Positions 1 through 13,300 are shown, numbered from the stretch's first letter. The stretch: 64,000 nt of DNA from Fragum whitleyi (GCA_948146395.1 OX411559.1:30844708-30908707); one strand, 5' to 3'. The notes: generated by a model from the letters alone, not told the origin. Numbers and translations: made by a program.

Positions 1-687
1 TGTTAAATTTAGCCTTGTCATTCTGTTTAACTAACACTAAAGAACATTTTGTGGGAATTACCGCGTGAATTGCTTCGGTCGGCCTCGCTTTTGGCTTTGT
101 TTTGTTGCTTCCGGTAGAAAATAAATTTTCTAAAGAAACCTCGTTTTAACGGGATAGCTTAAATTAATTTTTAAATCTTTCTTTTACGAACGATACGTTG
201 AGGTATTTTTCCAATTCAATTTTTGACTTTTTTTCTACCCTGCAAGTGATTCACTCCGGGTGAGAAATGACACGATTATTTCGTTTGACAGTATTGATAG
301 CGAGCGCAGCTCGCGAACGGCCGAAGGCCGTGAGCGCGAAGCGAGCGTTTATGGTAACGTGTGTTATTCTATTCTATTCTATTCTACTGACAAACGAAAC
401 AAACGTGTCATTTTCCATCCGGAGTGAATTCACTTGCAGGGCCGAAAAAAAGTTAGAAAATGTATTGAAAAAAATACCTTAACGAACCCGTCGTAAAGGA
501 AAGATTTAAAAATTGAAAATTAATTTAAGCTATCCCCAAAAAACGATGTTTCTTTGAAGATTTTATTTTCTACCGGAAGCTACATAAACAAAGCCAAAAT
601 CGAGGCCGACCGAAGCAATACGCGCGGAAATTCCCACAAAATGTTTATTAGTTTTCGCTATACAGAATGACAAGGCTAATTTCAACA
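1..687. mobile_element. Foldback (long-TIR) element
   Basis: The first ~295 bases and the segment ~398-687 are diverged inverted copies of each other. Both carry, in opposite orientation, GCCTTGTCATTCTG at the outside, CTTCCGGTAGAAAATAAA in the middle and a CATTTCG/GACAAACGAAA region near the centre. The left end coincides with the window edge, so the element may extend further left. No coding region is present. A short GC-rich element sits in the loop. It is a non-autonomous foldback of unknown superfamily, since no target duplication can be seen. Confidence 0.75.
297..397 (+). mobile_element. Short GC-hairpin element with (ATTCT)n tail, copy 1
   Basis: A run of small palindromes (GCGAGCGCAGCTCGC, CGGCCGAAGGCCG, GCGCGAAGCGAGCG) is followed by TTTATGGTAACG and a pentanucleotide run of ATTCT. 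It lies exactly in the loop of the foldback at 1-687, which indicates a nested insertion. The same unit recurs in reverse orientation at 1672-1765. Confidence 0.7.
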
Positions 688-1499
688 TCCCTACCTTTAG
701 TCATTACACATATACGGCCTGGAACACGTTTAAAACATCAGATTAACATGATGCATGCATGTAAAGATTAAAATGACAACAAATAATTTACGTCATCACT
801 GACGGCTAATGACGTCACGAATACTATAGTCTAGAACTTTAAACAGTTCAATCATAGACTAGTGAACTTTTAAATACATCCAACACTGTTCTCGCGATTT
901 TTATCGAGTTTAATGTCGAAAATAGTGACCCTAGTTGTCTTTTAACATCCAAAACAAGATGTGTAACAATTAGTTGATTTTAGGTCATGAGAAAACATTG
1001 TTGGAAAGAAAAAAATGCGTGTTTGTAAAGCTTATGTAGTTGTGTAAAGATTTTGTTGTTGGGTACGCCTACGTGGACCCGTTGCCAAAACCCTTTATTT
1101 CTGAAAGATGCTAATTTGATTCCAGTTTTGTTAAAAAGGTTTATACATTCTTCTTGGCTTGAAAATTTGTTTCAGTGGAAAGTAGCCCCATAAAGAATTT
1201 CTACTTTTATTGATAAATCTTCACATTTTTGCAATTAAATCTAGGGTTATCTAGAAGTTATGTCTTGATTTCATAGTGGTGTAAAACTCAAAACTTAATC
1301 AAAATTGTGTGTGAATCTGCATCACATATCCATACAGTCTGATTGGGTTTTCAGTTTCATACATCGATGAATTTAAGAAATAAACTCTTCATCTCCTAAA
1401 TGATGAAAGGATCGCGAAGTATCTGAGGAATAGACTGTGCATCAGAAACATTTATAAATCTACTGAATACATTCGCAATAAACTATAAATTACATGTGG
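688..1499. other. Intergenic, nothing recognised
   Basis: AT-rich sequence with no supported gene, RNA or repeat that I can identify. Confidence 0.5.

Positions 1500-1587
<88 letters not shown>
1500..1587. repeat. (CT)n microsatellite
   Basis: An uninterrupted CT dinucleotide run of more than 40 units, followed by an impure CT-rich tail to about 1613. Confidence 0.98.
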
Positions 1588-1591
<4 letters not shown>

Positions 1592-1671
1592 TTCTTTCCC
1601 TCTCTCTATCTCTTGTAACAAACAATATTTCAGCTGCGATCGCTTTTAAGGCTTTGCCTTATTTCATATTA

Positions 1672-1765
1672 GAATAGAATAGAATAGAATAACACGCGTT
1701 ACCATAAACGCTCGCTTCGCGCTCACGGCCCTCGGCCGTTCGCGAGCTGCGCTCGCTATAATATA
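1672..1765 (-). mobile_element. Short GC-hairpin element with (ATTCT)n tail, copy 2
   Basis: The reverse-complement copy of the unit at 297-397. It starts with AGAATAGAATAGAATAG and ends with GCGAGCTGCGCTCGCTATA. The two copies are highly similar, which suggests fairly recent activity. Confidence 0.75.
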
Positions 1766-1770
1766 TAAAC

Positions 1771-1825
1771 AGGCCGAGTTGACGGGCCGAGTTAACGGGC
1801 CGAGTTGAGGGACCGAGTTATCACA
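1771..1825. repeat. Short tandem repeat, GGGCCGAGTTGA unit
   Basis: About four copies of a 14-16-base unit (GGCCGAGTTGACG, GGCCGAGTTAACG, GGCCGAGTTGAGG, GACCGAGTTATCA) lie between the GC-hairpin element and the SINE. Confidence 0.8.
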
Positions 1826-2035
1826 GGCAGAGTTGACTGTACACTTCGGATTGTCAATCGAGAGGTCCCGGGTTCGATCCCCGACTGCGTCACTCATTCT
1901 TTCCGTCTATTTGTCTTCCACCAATGGGTTGATAGTCATAGACCTATTCGGAATAACAGTTGGAGGCTAGGCAATGATGTAATGTCGGTACTGGTGCGAG
2001 AAATACCAGGAATCCATTGTTAGGTGCTCCAGTTT
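1815..2035 (+). mobile_element. tRNA-derived SINE (family 1), 5' damaged
   Basis: It contains a box-B-like GGTTCGATCCCCGAC, then the body shared with the copies at 11520, 40282 and 61222: TCATTCTTTCC, TATTTGTCT, GGGTTGATA and AATACCAGGAATCC, ending in TTGTTAGGTGCTCC. The box A region is not intact. Confidence 0.8.
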
Positions 2036-2928
2036 ACACTATTTTCGACAAGGGAATAGTCACTTACATTATGCATGTCCAGGGAATTGAAAAAGAAGCT
2101 CGGTAGATTTGTTGAAGTTAAAAAAAAAAAAAAAACAACAACAGCAATAAAAAAACAGAACACTAGGCTTGTGAGGTACCTCATAACACTATTGTAGTAT
2201 TTTTTTTATTCTTCTTTGCATTACTTTAACATCTTTATTCACTAAGTTTTACGAGTTTTCTTTATCGTATAAATTATACCCCAACAGTTTAAGCCGTTCT
2301 ATTGCTTTTGTTTCCAAACTTAAGCCCAGGCAGTTATTTTTTCCTGTGCTGTCGTCTGCATATCCTTGGTTACTCTCTATACTCGTTTTTATATTTTCAT
2401 TCATATTTACAAAAAGTATACTGAACCATATTGTAAAAAAAAACTGGTAAAAGTAGATGAAAATAATAAAATATACTCTTTGTGGCTACAAATGAATCGT
2501 GATTCCAAGCTAGAATAACGGTAACAATTTTTGCATCGGCTGAACTCTGTGCGGGAGAAGAGAGTGAGATGACGGTAAGATTTTTCAAAATAAATTGTTC
2601 CTCTTTTTTGTGTGTCAGTACGCTTGTTAAATAGCAAAAGAAATATTCAAAATCGATGTCGATTCTCAAAATAAAGCATTCAAATTTTCTCTTCACATCA
2701 GAGGAAATGGGTATTTGAAAAAAAATCGCTCTAAAGTCAATAGCTTACTGTAGACTTAGGACCTTTAAATATCACGAAGTTGATCACATAGGCAACTAAG
2801 GAAGGCACACTCGGACTTGTTGGGGAAAATATTGCCCAACAATATTTTGGGTATTAGTCTCCAAAGCACCGACAAAAACTTAAAAAAATATTTCACAACA
2901 CGAAGGCAACCACCCGGAGACAATACCA
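2036..2928. other. Intergenic, nothing recognised
   Basis: AT-rich. The open frames here are short, low-complexity and resemble no family I know. Confidence 0.5.
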
Positions 2929-2988
2929 CAAACTTCTAAGGTGTCTTTAAATGTGGCATACCACATTTAAAGACACCTTAGAAGTTTG
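2929..2988. repeat. Perfect 28-bp inverted repeat
   Basis: Arms 2929-2956 and 2961-2988 are exact reverse complements (CTAAGGTGTCTTTAAATG in the left arm) around the 4-base loop CATA. It could be a foldback MITE core or a recent palindrome. Confidence 0.9.
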
Positions 2989-4120
2989 CGGGAAACGTTC
3001 ATTAGTCAGAGATTTTAGCAAGGATATCGACAGAATTAATTCATCTAACTCCCTAGTATACGCATTGGAATTTGCTTCGTCCATAGTTTTAGATTTGAAT
3101 TTACAGACGAATAAACCTCCATTCTTTGGATACGGAAATTTGAAAATAAAAAGTGTCCAGACAGCATAAAAGCTACTTGTGAAATATGTAAAGCATAAGA
3201 GTATTGTAAGTCTTTGTACAATAAATACTGATTTCTGGTGCCAAGTTAATTTTGAATTCAAATGAAAGAAAATGATATTTGAAATGATAATGGTTGAATT
3301 AAAAAGATGTAGTTAAACGCATATAGATAAATCACAGGCAGACATGAACTAATACGCCAAGATAAAGCTAGAGACGGAAGATACCGTGACACAAATATAT
3401 ATATACACTCTGTAGATAGTGAGAAGGGTAAAAGTGTGTATTATAAGGGGTCATTCCTAGGAGCAGATAGAATACCGAGCAGATATTAGGTCATTCGTCC
3501 CACAGTCCATCTCTGTAGCTTTTTCCCTAATGAGTACGAAGAAGTGCAACTTTACAACTGTATTTAACTTAACTACAGTAAATATTTTGTTGTTAAGCCA
3601 AATAGCCAAACTCCCCAAATCGCTACGAAACGAACTGTGTTGAATGAATATTCAGAGAAAAACAGAAGCTCAATTTATGCCAGCAATTTTCGAAACAAAC
3701 TGTTTCCAAAATGGATATGAGTTGGGATACAGGTAGGTTTTTGCAAATTTGATTAGTTGCCATCCTGACAGGACTGCTCCAATTGTGCTTCAACACAATT
3801 AAAATGGTTTAACGATCGATCTAAAGATAGCTGGGAATAACATATTTCAGTTCGACATGGACAAACGCACTTATAGTTATCATCATTATCTCAACTAGTG
3901 CCAACATTATTGTAAATAAAGAAATTCTGTTTCCAATTTCCTTTGTACAACGTTTCTTTTGGTGTTTAGCTGATAAATTTTTAAAGGGATTGATAAGGAT
4001 TTGCTTTCTTTCTACGTGACTAAATAATAGGGGATATGTTTTAAGGACGGGTTTTTTGTGGACCGGTTTGACAGATTTAGGCACAGGTGAGCTTGAAACA
4101 AGCAGGAAACCAGTACAAGA
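2989..4120. other. Intergenic upstream of RPLP1
   Basis: No supported gene. Short open frames on the - strand near 3821-4227 overlap the RPLP1 promoter and 5' leader and look like chance frames. Confidence 0.5.
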
Positions 4121-4122
4121 TA

Positions 4123-4153
4123 CTTCCGGCGGAAGTCTTTCTTTCTATTTCTC
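4123..4153 (+). promoter_or_regulatory. RPLP1 core promoter: ETS-like pair and TCT/TOP-like start
   Basis: CTTCCGG and CGGAAG lie back to back (4123-4135), giving two opposed ETS/GABP-like sites. They are followed at once by a pyrimidine tract (CTTTCTTTCTATTTCTC, 4137-4153) that fits the TCT initiator and 5' terminal oligopyrimidine tract used by metazoan ribosomal protein genes. The tract ends about 105 bases before the RPLP1 start codon. If it is the start site, the mRNA would be under mTOR/LARP1-type translational control (family knowledge). The exact start is inferred. Confidence 0.55.
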
Positions 4154-4258
4154 AACGCGAACCTAGGTGTATCGTTCTCGTGCGAGCTAAGGCCAATCCG
4201 GCGACGTACACTTTTGATTTGTGACATCGATTGTTTATTCAGGTTTAAAACAGTCTAA

Positions 4259-4330
4259 ATGGCTTCCAACGACGAACTTGCGTGTGTTTATGCTGCCCTC
4301 ATCTTGGCTGACGACCAAGTCGCAGTCACT
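4259..4330 (+). CDS. RPLP1: RPLP1 coding exon 1
   Basis: Codons 1-24, followed by the donor GTAAGT. The reading phase at the end is 0. The 5' leader upstream contains TTTATTCAG|GTTTAAAAC, so a small leader intron cannot be excluded. Confidence 0.95.
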
Positions 4331-7300
4331 GTAAGTTGCCCATCTGAAATCCATCTGAAGATGCTCATATATTTGTTTGGCTGGCAATATTTTTGTTCAT
4401 TTCGATAGATTGTCAATGGGGGTTGTCGATTTTAAAAGGTGATCATCGTCGAGTGGAAATCACAGGAGGACTTTGTATTTGACTCTTTTCGGAGTGCTAA
4501 AATGTGAGCACAAAATATGGACTAGACCATGATATTATAAATGATCCCCCAGCCCCCCCCCCCCTTCCTTGAAAGAGAGGAGGTATATTACTTTTACTTG
4601 TCAGTCATTGAACTTGGTCCGTAGACTGTTTTGTTTGGAGCATATCCAGGGTTTTGATTAAGGGGACAAAATCAAACTCCCTTGTATGTAGCAAATACAA
4701 AGCACAAGAGGCAATTCCTTAAAACTAATCAATAATCGCACGAGGCTTGAAGTAAGACATAAACTCTTTAGCAAACGTGTTGTGGATATTTGGAATTCAT
4801 TACCAAATGAAGTTGTCTATGCACCCTCAGTCAAACATTTCAAAAGCCGTCTAAATATTTTTTGGAAACACAACCAAATCAAATTTAACGAATGTCAGTC
4901 ATTTCACTATTGAGACGTTTCCTACTAGGGACATTTCACTATTAAGACATTTCACTTTTGGACGTTTCGCTACTGTTTTGAAATTGTTTAGACGTTTCAC
5001 TACCCATTTTTATAAAGGGGTATTTTATGCCATTATTTGATTATTTATCTAATTTCATATTTGAAAACAAGTTATTTTATGCTATTAATTATTTAATTGA
5101 AGAATCTTTATTTTAATTATGTAGCTTTAGGGTCACTGGGTGTATTTCCCATCACCAATTCATATGAAAATGATTTAAGCTTATAATGTTCACTTTAAAA
5201 TCTTACCATAAATTGGAATAATATCTTGTCTGGATTATTTAATCTGATTTTTATTTTTTTTTTTTTTTAAATAAATAGAAAATTGAAATAAACATTATAT
5301 GTTTGCAATATACAGGTTAGATATTAGCAAGGAAGGGGGGTTACCAAATGAAAAAAAAAAGATAATTCATAATTTTGTCCCAAATGAAAAGAAATGAGAT
5401 TCACAATAAGAAAAATGTGCATAGACATATATGTGAGTAAAAAGCAGAATTTCTCACGAATTTAACAGTATTTCAAGCCATAATCATATTTTTTCAACAG
5501 TATTTATTCTCTCTCATGTTCCATACCATATATGCCTAGAGCATAGAGGGATCTAAAACCCACTATCAAGCATACTTAACAATTGAAAAAAGTATGATAT
5601 TAGCTTAGAATGTCAAGAAAAAGATAAACTGAAACTAACTTGAGAGTATATTTTATTATTTTCCACCAGGTTTTCTTGAATAATAAGATATCTTATTGTT
5701 ATTAAAAATCTTTTTTTTTTTGTGGAAAGGAAATCCTCCACAAAGAGAAAATAGAATATAGCTATAAAACATGGCATTTTGATTTGTTTTCATTCTTATG
5801 ATTTTATCAATGAGCATTTTGAGAGAATATACAGATATAATTGATATTAGATTAGATTGATTGATGAAAATGAAATCCTATGTAAAAGAGAAAACAGTTT
5901 TATATTAATGCAACCTATTAATTCAAAGACATACTCAAAGCATCTCCAAACAGTATTTGCTTCAGATTCATTACATTGTATTAAAAACAGTTAAAGGATT
6001 TTATGTTAGATTGATATACTTGTAAGTAGCAGATGATTGTTACAGCTAGGGGTTAATATTCAGTTGGCTCTAAAATTCAAATATACATGTCACCTTTAAT
6101 GTGTGCCACACTTATCAGAGCATTACCATTAGCCATTATAACGCCTTTTCTTATCTCTTAAACAGGCCACTAATCAACCAATTAACATTTAGATGATTTA
6201 TATAGACAACTAAGAAAGAGGGAATTTAACTTATTCAACTGCACTTTTGCATGTAACAATTTCAATTGAAATAAAGAGTGAAAATATTGTTAGGTCTTGA
6301 TACTTTCAAATAAATCCATTAAAAACTATAAGATTTATCAAAGGCTGATAATTTATAGTAATATATGAACAAAATATAGTTTAACACTTTTTGGACGTTT
6401 CACTACCAAATAGTAGTGAAACGTCTTGATAGGAAACGTCCAATAGTGAAACGTCTAAATAGTGAAATGACTGCCACCCAAATTTAACCCAGCCTGTTGT
6501 TCCTGGCGGAGTCGACCATATAACTGAAGAAAATTTAGAAATGCATCAACAAAGGCAAGTACTGCCTACTTAGTTGTGAAGGATGGTAAGAAATGATAAG
6601 AAATATCTTGGTATGCAAGCTGAAGTAGCGATATCAAAGAATGGAATCAAGGGAGGCAACCACCCTTGTTCACTTTCATGACAAAATGTTGAAGTTACCT
6701 TTTCATTTTTAACTTCTTCCTGTTTTCACAGGAGGAATTATGGGTTCCAGTAGTGTGGATATCAGTGCATTTGAGTATCTTTTGGCGCATTTATGTACTT
6801 CAACTTGAAAAAATGAAATCAAGTGACAGAAAAGGGGAGGTAATCGACAAATTTTAAACTTCAATACCTTCCTTATTTCTCAATTGATTTTGATAAAATT
6901 AACAGCAAAGTCTTCAAGACCTCATAGATAATAACCAAACCAGATTATCTGGTTAATTTTACAAAATAATTTTCCTCTGATATCGCTACACTAGCACAGG
7001 GTTCTACCAACGAACCTGACCGGGCACCTAGTCATGAGTCTACCCACTATCTATCACTACAGGTGAATAGATCTCATTGAGAAGTGCAATGCACTTAACC
7101 ATATCTACCTATCATATTTTACGCACCTCTGCCTCCAATAAAAAAATAACAGACAGGGAAAAAGACTTACAATTCTAACCTAGGGGCCCAGAATGCCCAA
7201 ATTCAATATTTTAACATTATGGATATAGGCATTTTCTCAACAAGTTTAGGGGCCCAGCCCAAAATCTAGGGGCCATGGGCGACTGGGCCCCTGCTAGTCT

Positions 7301-10300
7301 TTTTCCCTGACAGACTTGACTTAGAAACATCTAGCTGTTAGTTGATTGGGAGTTTGTAGATTAAATTTGCCTTTAAATGTCAAGGTAAAATTGGTTGATC
7401 ACATTTCTTAAAAACTGTAAATGGTAAAGTGTTGTGTGCAAAAATTCAGATATATTCTCTTTTTTCTAATTCTGATTTTGCCATGGACAAGCGATTGAAA
7501 TAGCTGTGGGCAAAAAATTGTAATTGCTGCATGCTCCAAATTAAATAATGATGATGCTTTAGAACTTTTACCCTTTCCTGTTCTACAAAATTTTAGACCT
7601 GTCCAATGTCAAAGGTGTTGCAGACGAAAATTTTAAGTGGATTTAATTTGAAAAATAACCATTCTGAAGGGTAGAAAAAGTGTGGAAAAGAAGAAATTGC
7701 TTGTCAGAAGCAATTTCTTCTTTTTTCACAATGTTTTCTCAATCATAAAATCACAGGCACGTAAAAAGCCGGGATTAAACAGCAATGGGTTAATAGTTGA
7801 AGTATTTTATTTTCAGGCTGAGAAGATCCAGACAATCTTGAAGGCAGCCGGCGTCTCTGTAGAACCTTACTGGCCAGGTGACTATTGTCTTTGAGATAGT
7901 AGATTTTAACCAGGGTTCAACAATAATGGGAGTCCAGGAGTATTGAGACTCCTTATTTCGTGGACAGGACTCTTTTACTTTGCCAGTTTCGAGTCCAATG
8001 GACTCCTTGGTCATAGAATGTTTCTTTAAACAAGTGATCAGAGAGTTGTCTGAAGATTTTACCCATAAACTCAATTCGTCAGCGCAGGGTTCCCACTGAC
8101 TTTTACATGGACATGGTTCACTAACTGTAGTTTTTGGCCCTGTAAATTCGACTTTGTCTGATTTCAAATGATCTCAATGAAACCAAGTTTTCTTGCATAC
8201 CCTGATCCCCTGCTCTCAAATTGTACAAAGAGATTTTTTCTATAAATTCATCATTACTAGAAAAAATGGCATTAAAGTAGGCCTAAAACTTTACATTTGC
8301 ATTTTTTCAAGTAATTTCGAAATTCGAGCAGCTGAAAAAATATGAAGACCCAATCGCGACACCACAATATTTCACTAAAGCCATCTAGAAGTCGTAGCTT
8401 TTACTCGATGAAAATATGGAGGTGTGGCAAGAGGGGCTTCGTATTTTTTTGTAACTTTAAACAACTATTTTTGGGGAAATTTGGACATATCTGCAGATTT
8501 AGGCTTCTTTATAGGTTAGTTTTAAGAAATTTGTGAGGTATTTGAAAAATAATTCATATATTATTTGAGAGATTTTGCATAGCTTTATAGAAAAAGGTAG
8601 GTTTTTAGCTCCACTGGCTGAAAGCCACTGGGGCTATTGTCATGGCGTTGTGTCCGTCGTGCGTCTGTCCGTCCGTGCGTGCGTCCGGTCGTAAACTTTT
8701 CTTTATAAATCTTCTCCTCAGAAACTATTGGATGGATTTCGACCAAACTTCACAGGAATGATCCTTGGGTGACCCTCTTTCAAAGTTGTTCAAGAAATTT
8801 TGATCCAATGAAAAACATGGATATAATGGGCGTGGCTAATTTCCAAATAAGGTAAAAAGTGAGTTTTCTCAGATTCTAATCAATGGATACCAATTAAATT
8901 TTACATGAATGATCCTTGGGTGACCCTATATCAGTCTACAAAAAATCATTGTTATCGGATGGAAAATATGCATTTTATGGGCGGAGGTCATTTCTCTATA
9001 TGTTATATAGTGGAAACTTAGAAAATCATTTTCTCAGAATGTAACTGAAGGATATCAACCAAATTTCAGTGGAATGATCCTTTAGTGACCCTTTATCAGT
9101 CTACAAAAAATCATTGTGATTGGTTGAAAAATATGCATTTTATGGGCGGAGGTCATTTCTCTATATGTTATATAGTGGAAACTTTGAAAATCATTTTCTC
9201 AGAATGTGTCTGATAGATATCAATCAATTTTCACTGGAATGATCCTTGAGTGACCCTTTATCAGTGTACCAAAAATTATTTTAATTTGATGAAAAATATG
9301 CATTTTATGGGCAGAGGTCATTTCTCTATATGTTATATAGTGGAAACTTTGAAAATCATTTTGTCAGAATGTGATTTTTGGATATCAACTAAATTTCACT
9401 GGAATGATCCTTGAGTGACCCTTTATCAGTGTACCAAAAATTATGAAAAAAATAAATTTTATGGGTGGAGGTCAATTCTCAATATGTTAAATAGTGGAAA
9501 CTGTGAAAAACATTTTCTCAGAATGTAACTGATGGATATCAATCGACATTTTTGGTATGATCTTTGGGTTACCCATTATCGTGCGGCCCAAAATTATTTT
9601 GATATGATGAAAAATATGTCTTTTAATAGCAGAGGTCATTTCTCTATCTGTTATATAGTTGAAACTTTGAAAATCATTTTCAACATCAGTAGAACCCCAA
9701 ATATCTAAAAATCTAGTCAAAGCATTTATTTGCTTTTACTAGAATTTCAAGCCTGTGGAGCGACTCAAGCCATTCATGGCTTTCTAGTAATGTGTACTTT
9801 AGAAATTTGAAAAATGCCTATTTCACAGGGCCAATTTCTAATGTTCGTGAACCTAGGTGAAAACAGTAATTTTACTGCATACTTGTACCCCCTTTACATG
9901 AAACAAAGAAGGCTACTTGCAAAAATTGGGGGTACCCTGCAGAGTCTTTGATCTTTTTTAGCTCACCTGAGCACGAAGTGCTCAAGGTGAGCTATTGTGA
10001 TCGTAGAATGTCCGTCGTCAGTCGTGCGTCGTCCACAATTTCTTTAAACATCTCCTCCTAAACCAGTGGGCCAATTTTGATGAAACTTGGCAGGGATGTT
10101 CCTTGGGTCAAGCTCTACCAAAGTTGTTTAAATAAATGAAATCCACCCTTAACTTTCCCTTTACCCTTAACAAAAAGGGTGAAAATATGAAAATCTTTAA
10201 AAATCTTCTTCTCTGACACCAGAAGGCAGACAGCTTTCATATTTGGTATGTAGCATCATCTAGTGGACCTCTACCAAGTTTGTTCATATCAAGACCCTGG

Positions 10301-13300
10301 GTTCATTTTTGGGCTTTGCACGGGCGCAACCCTTTTTACATAGAGTCAAAGAGCGAAAATCTTTAAAAATCTTCTTCTCTGAAACCAGATGGCAGACAGC
10401 TTTCATACTTGGTATATAGCATCACCTATTGGGCCTCTACCAAGTTTGTTAATATCAAGACCCTTGGGTCATATTTGGGCTTTGCACGGGTGCATCCCTT
10501 TATCTCTTATGAGCACGAAGGGTAAAAAAATGAAAATCTTCTAAAATCTTCTCCTATGAAACCAGAAGGCAGACAGCTTTCATATTTGGTATGTAGCATC
10601 ATCCAGTAGACCTCTACCAAGTTTCTTCATATCAAGACCCTAGGATCATATTTGGGCTCCACCCGGGCACAACCCTTTTTACATAGAATCAAAGAGCAAA
10701 AATCTTTAAAAATCTTCTTCTCTGAAACCAGATGGCAGACAGCTTTCATATTTGGTATGTAGTATCATGTAGTGGGCCCCTACCAAGTTTGTTCATATCA
10801 AGACCTTTGGGTCATATTTGGGCTCCACCCGGGCGCATCCCTTTCAGCTCATCTGAGCACGAAGGGTGAAAATAGGAAAACCTTCAAAAATCTTCTTTTT
10901 TGACATCAGTAGGCAGACAGCTTTCATATTTAGTATGTAGCATCATCTTATGGACCTCTTCCAAATTTGTTCTTATCAAGACCCTGGGATCACATTTGGG
11001 GTCCACCCGGATGCATCCCTTTTTACATAGAATCAAAGAGCAAAAAGGTATATCTGTCTTGCTCTTTGCTGAAAACGTTCCATGGTATTGATCTTAGGCA
11101 ATTATCTTCTTTTTGACACCTGCCTATCTAATTAATGTGATGTCCCAGGGGTCAAAGAGACTCAGGTGAGCGATCTAGGACCATCTTGGTCCTTGTTTAT
11201 ACAAAAAGTGTTGCAAATAAAATTTGGTTGTATCTACGTGTTATTTTGAAAGATGACCATCCTATAATTCTGGGAGAACTATTGTTGGAAAAGAGTAAAT
11301 TCCTTGTTACAAATTGTTTCAAGCAATTCTTCTTTTCCACAATTTTTCTCCCCAAAATGCAAATTTGGACTCCCAAATTTGAGCTTGGACTCCTTCATTT
11401 GAGTCTGTTTGACTCCTTTTTCTCAAAGTAAGTGTCAAACCCTATTAACTTATAATTGTTAAGCTTAACTCGGCAGGGATCAACACTAATACCAGGGATA
11501 ACCTGTAATATTTGAGAGCCGTCGTCATATTGTAGTTGGTAGCCCATCAGACTGTAAATATAGAGGTCCCTGGTTTGTTCCCTGATGGCGGCAATCATCC
11601 TTTCCGACTATTTGTCTACCACCAATTGGTTGATAATCGTAGACCTATATGGGATAGCAGCTGGAGACTAGGAAAGGATCTGATGGTAGTATTTGTGTAA
11701 GAAATACCAGGAAACCTTTGTTAGGTGCTCCAGCCGCCACCATATGACTAATAATGTTGAAAGCGGCTTAAAACCCCATTCAAACAATCAATCAGCGTAA
11801 GATTTGAGGCTATTAGGTCCTTCAGGCTGGTGGCAATAAAAAGTAAGTGTTCAACAGCTGATCTGAGGAGGGAAAGCCATGGATCTGTCTGCACATGTGC
11901 AGTCTGATCAGAGTCTTTACCACATGAATCTCCTCTTTAAAAAGAAATCTGTAAGTTGTATTTTCAATATAAACCATTACTAGAAGTTGGTGCAATTTGA
12001 AAAATTATCCCCCTTGGAAGGTGATGGGGGATTTTTTCCTTAGATAAAGAGTAAAAGTTTAATTTTTTTTTTGGAACGTTGTAAATTTTGAACAAATTTC
12101 CCCCCTACTTTTTGAATCCTTGAATAGACACTGTTTTTTTTCAAAACGCTACATTACCACATTAAAGAATAATAATGTTGTGTTGAGGGCTAAAACAAGC
12201 ACAATAAAAATGCTATTATAGTTTAGTTATTTTGTATCATTGTTACAATTCTTCCTATTTCAGGTTTATTTGCAAAAGCTCTAGAGGGATGTAACATTAA
12301 GGAACTGATCAGTAATGTTGGAAGTTCGGTTGGCTCAGCCCCCGCAGCCGGTGGTGGTGGTGGTGGTGCAGCCCCAGCTGCTGAAGAAAAGAAAGGTACT
12401 TTCTTAAATGCTTTTCGGTCGTTTATCGAAAAATAACGGTAGATTATCACTTGATAAACTCACCACAAAAGCAGTGAAATTATCAAAAACTTATACCCTG
12501 CTTTTGTGCATTTCATCCTATCTGACGTCATCTATGCGGGGCGAAATAAGTGACGTCACAATGAACGTTCCATAGCAATCTCGCGCAAAATGACGCGCTT
12601 CACGAAAATATGTCCTAGAAACGTCACATTTTGTCTCATTTTTGCATTAAAGAAATAGAATAATCGTTTGTTTTTCGAGTAAGATCGATTAATATTTCAT
12701 TTTGTGAAAAACAAAAGCTATATTTTCACTGAAAATATAGCTTTTGTTGTTCACTCAATGAAATATAAATCGATCTTACACTTAAACAAACGATTATCCT
12801 CTATGTATTCATTTTTAATTTCTTACCAATTCTAAGCTTGACTGTGATGACGTACATCTGAGTAGTCTTTGATTGTGCAGTTAGACTTGAACCACAGGCG
12901 AACCTCTGTTATGATAGAAGATACTGTAAATGTATTCTTTGTCTTGATCCTATGGTTGGCAGTTTTTGTGGCATCACAAAATTGAAACTTGGCCACACGG
13001 TCACACCCCTATTATGATTGAAGATATTGAAAATATATTCTATGTCTTTATCCTATGATTGGCAGTTTTTGTGGCTTCACAAAATTGAAACTTGGCCATA
13101 CCCCTATTATTATTGAAGGTATTTTTGTGGCAAGCCTGCTTGTGGTCCGAAAGATCCATTATTTTTATGACAACTAAAAAATATCTTTAATAATGAGGAG
13201 GATTTTTCGAATATGTGTTGAAATGTGCAATTCTCCCAGTAAAGACACTCTATCCCATATGTGAAAAAAATATTCCTGGCAAAGTAGTAAAAGAAGTTAC

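Noticed and set aside
8342..8536. 64-codon frame in RPLP1 intron 2
   Set aside because: No family resemblance; lies between two introns' worth of repeats on the coding strand of a gene whose exons are fully accounted for.
12223..12450. 75-codon - strand frame with a proline run
   Set aside because: Antisense of RPLP1 exon 3; the proline run is the complement of the glycine hinge codons.
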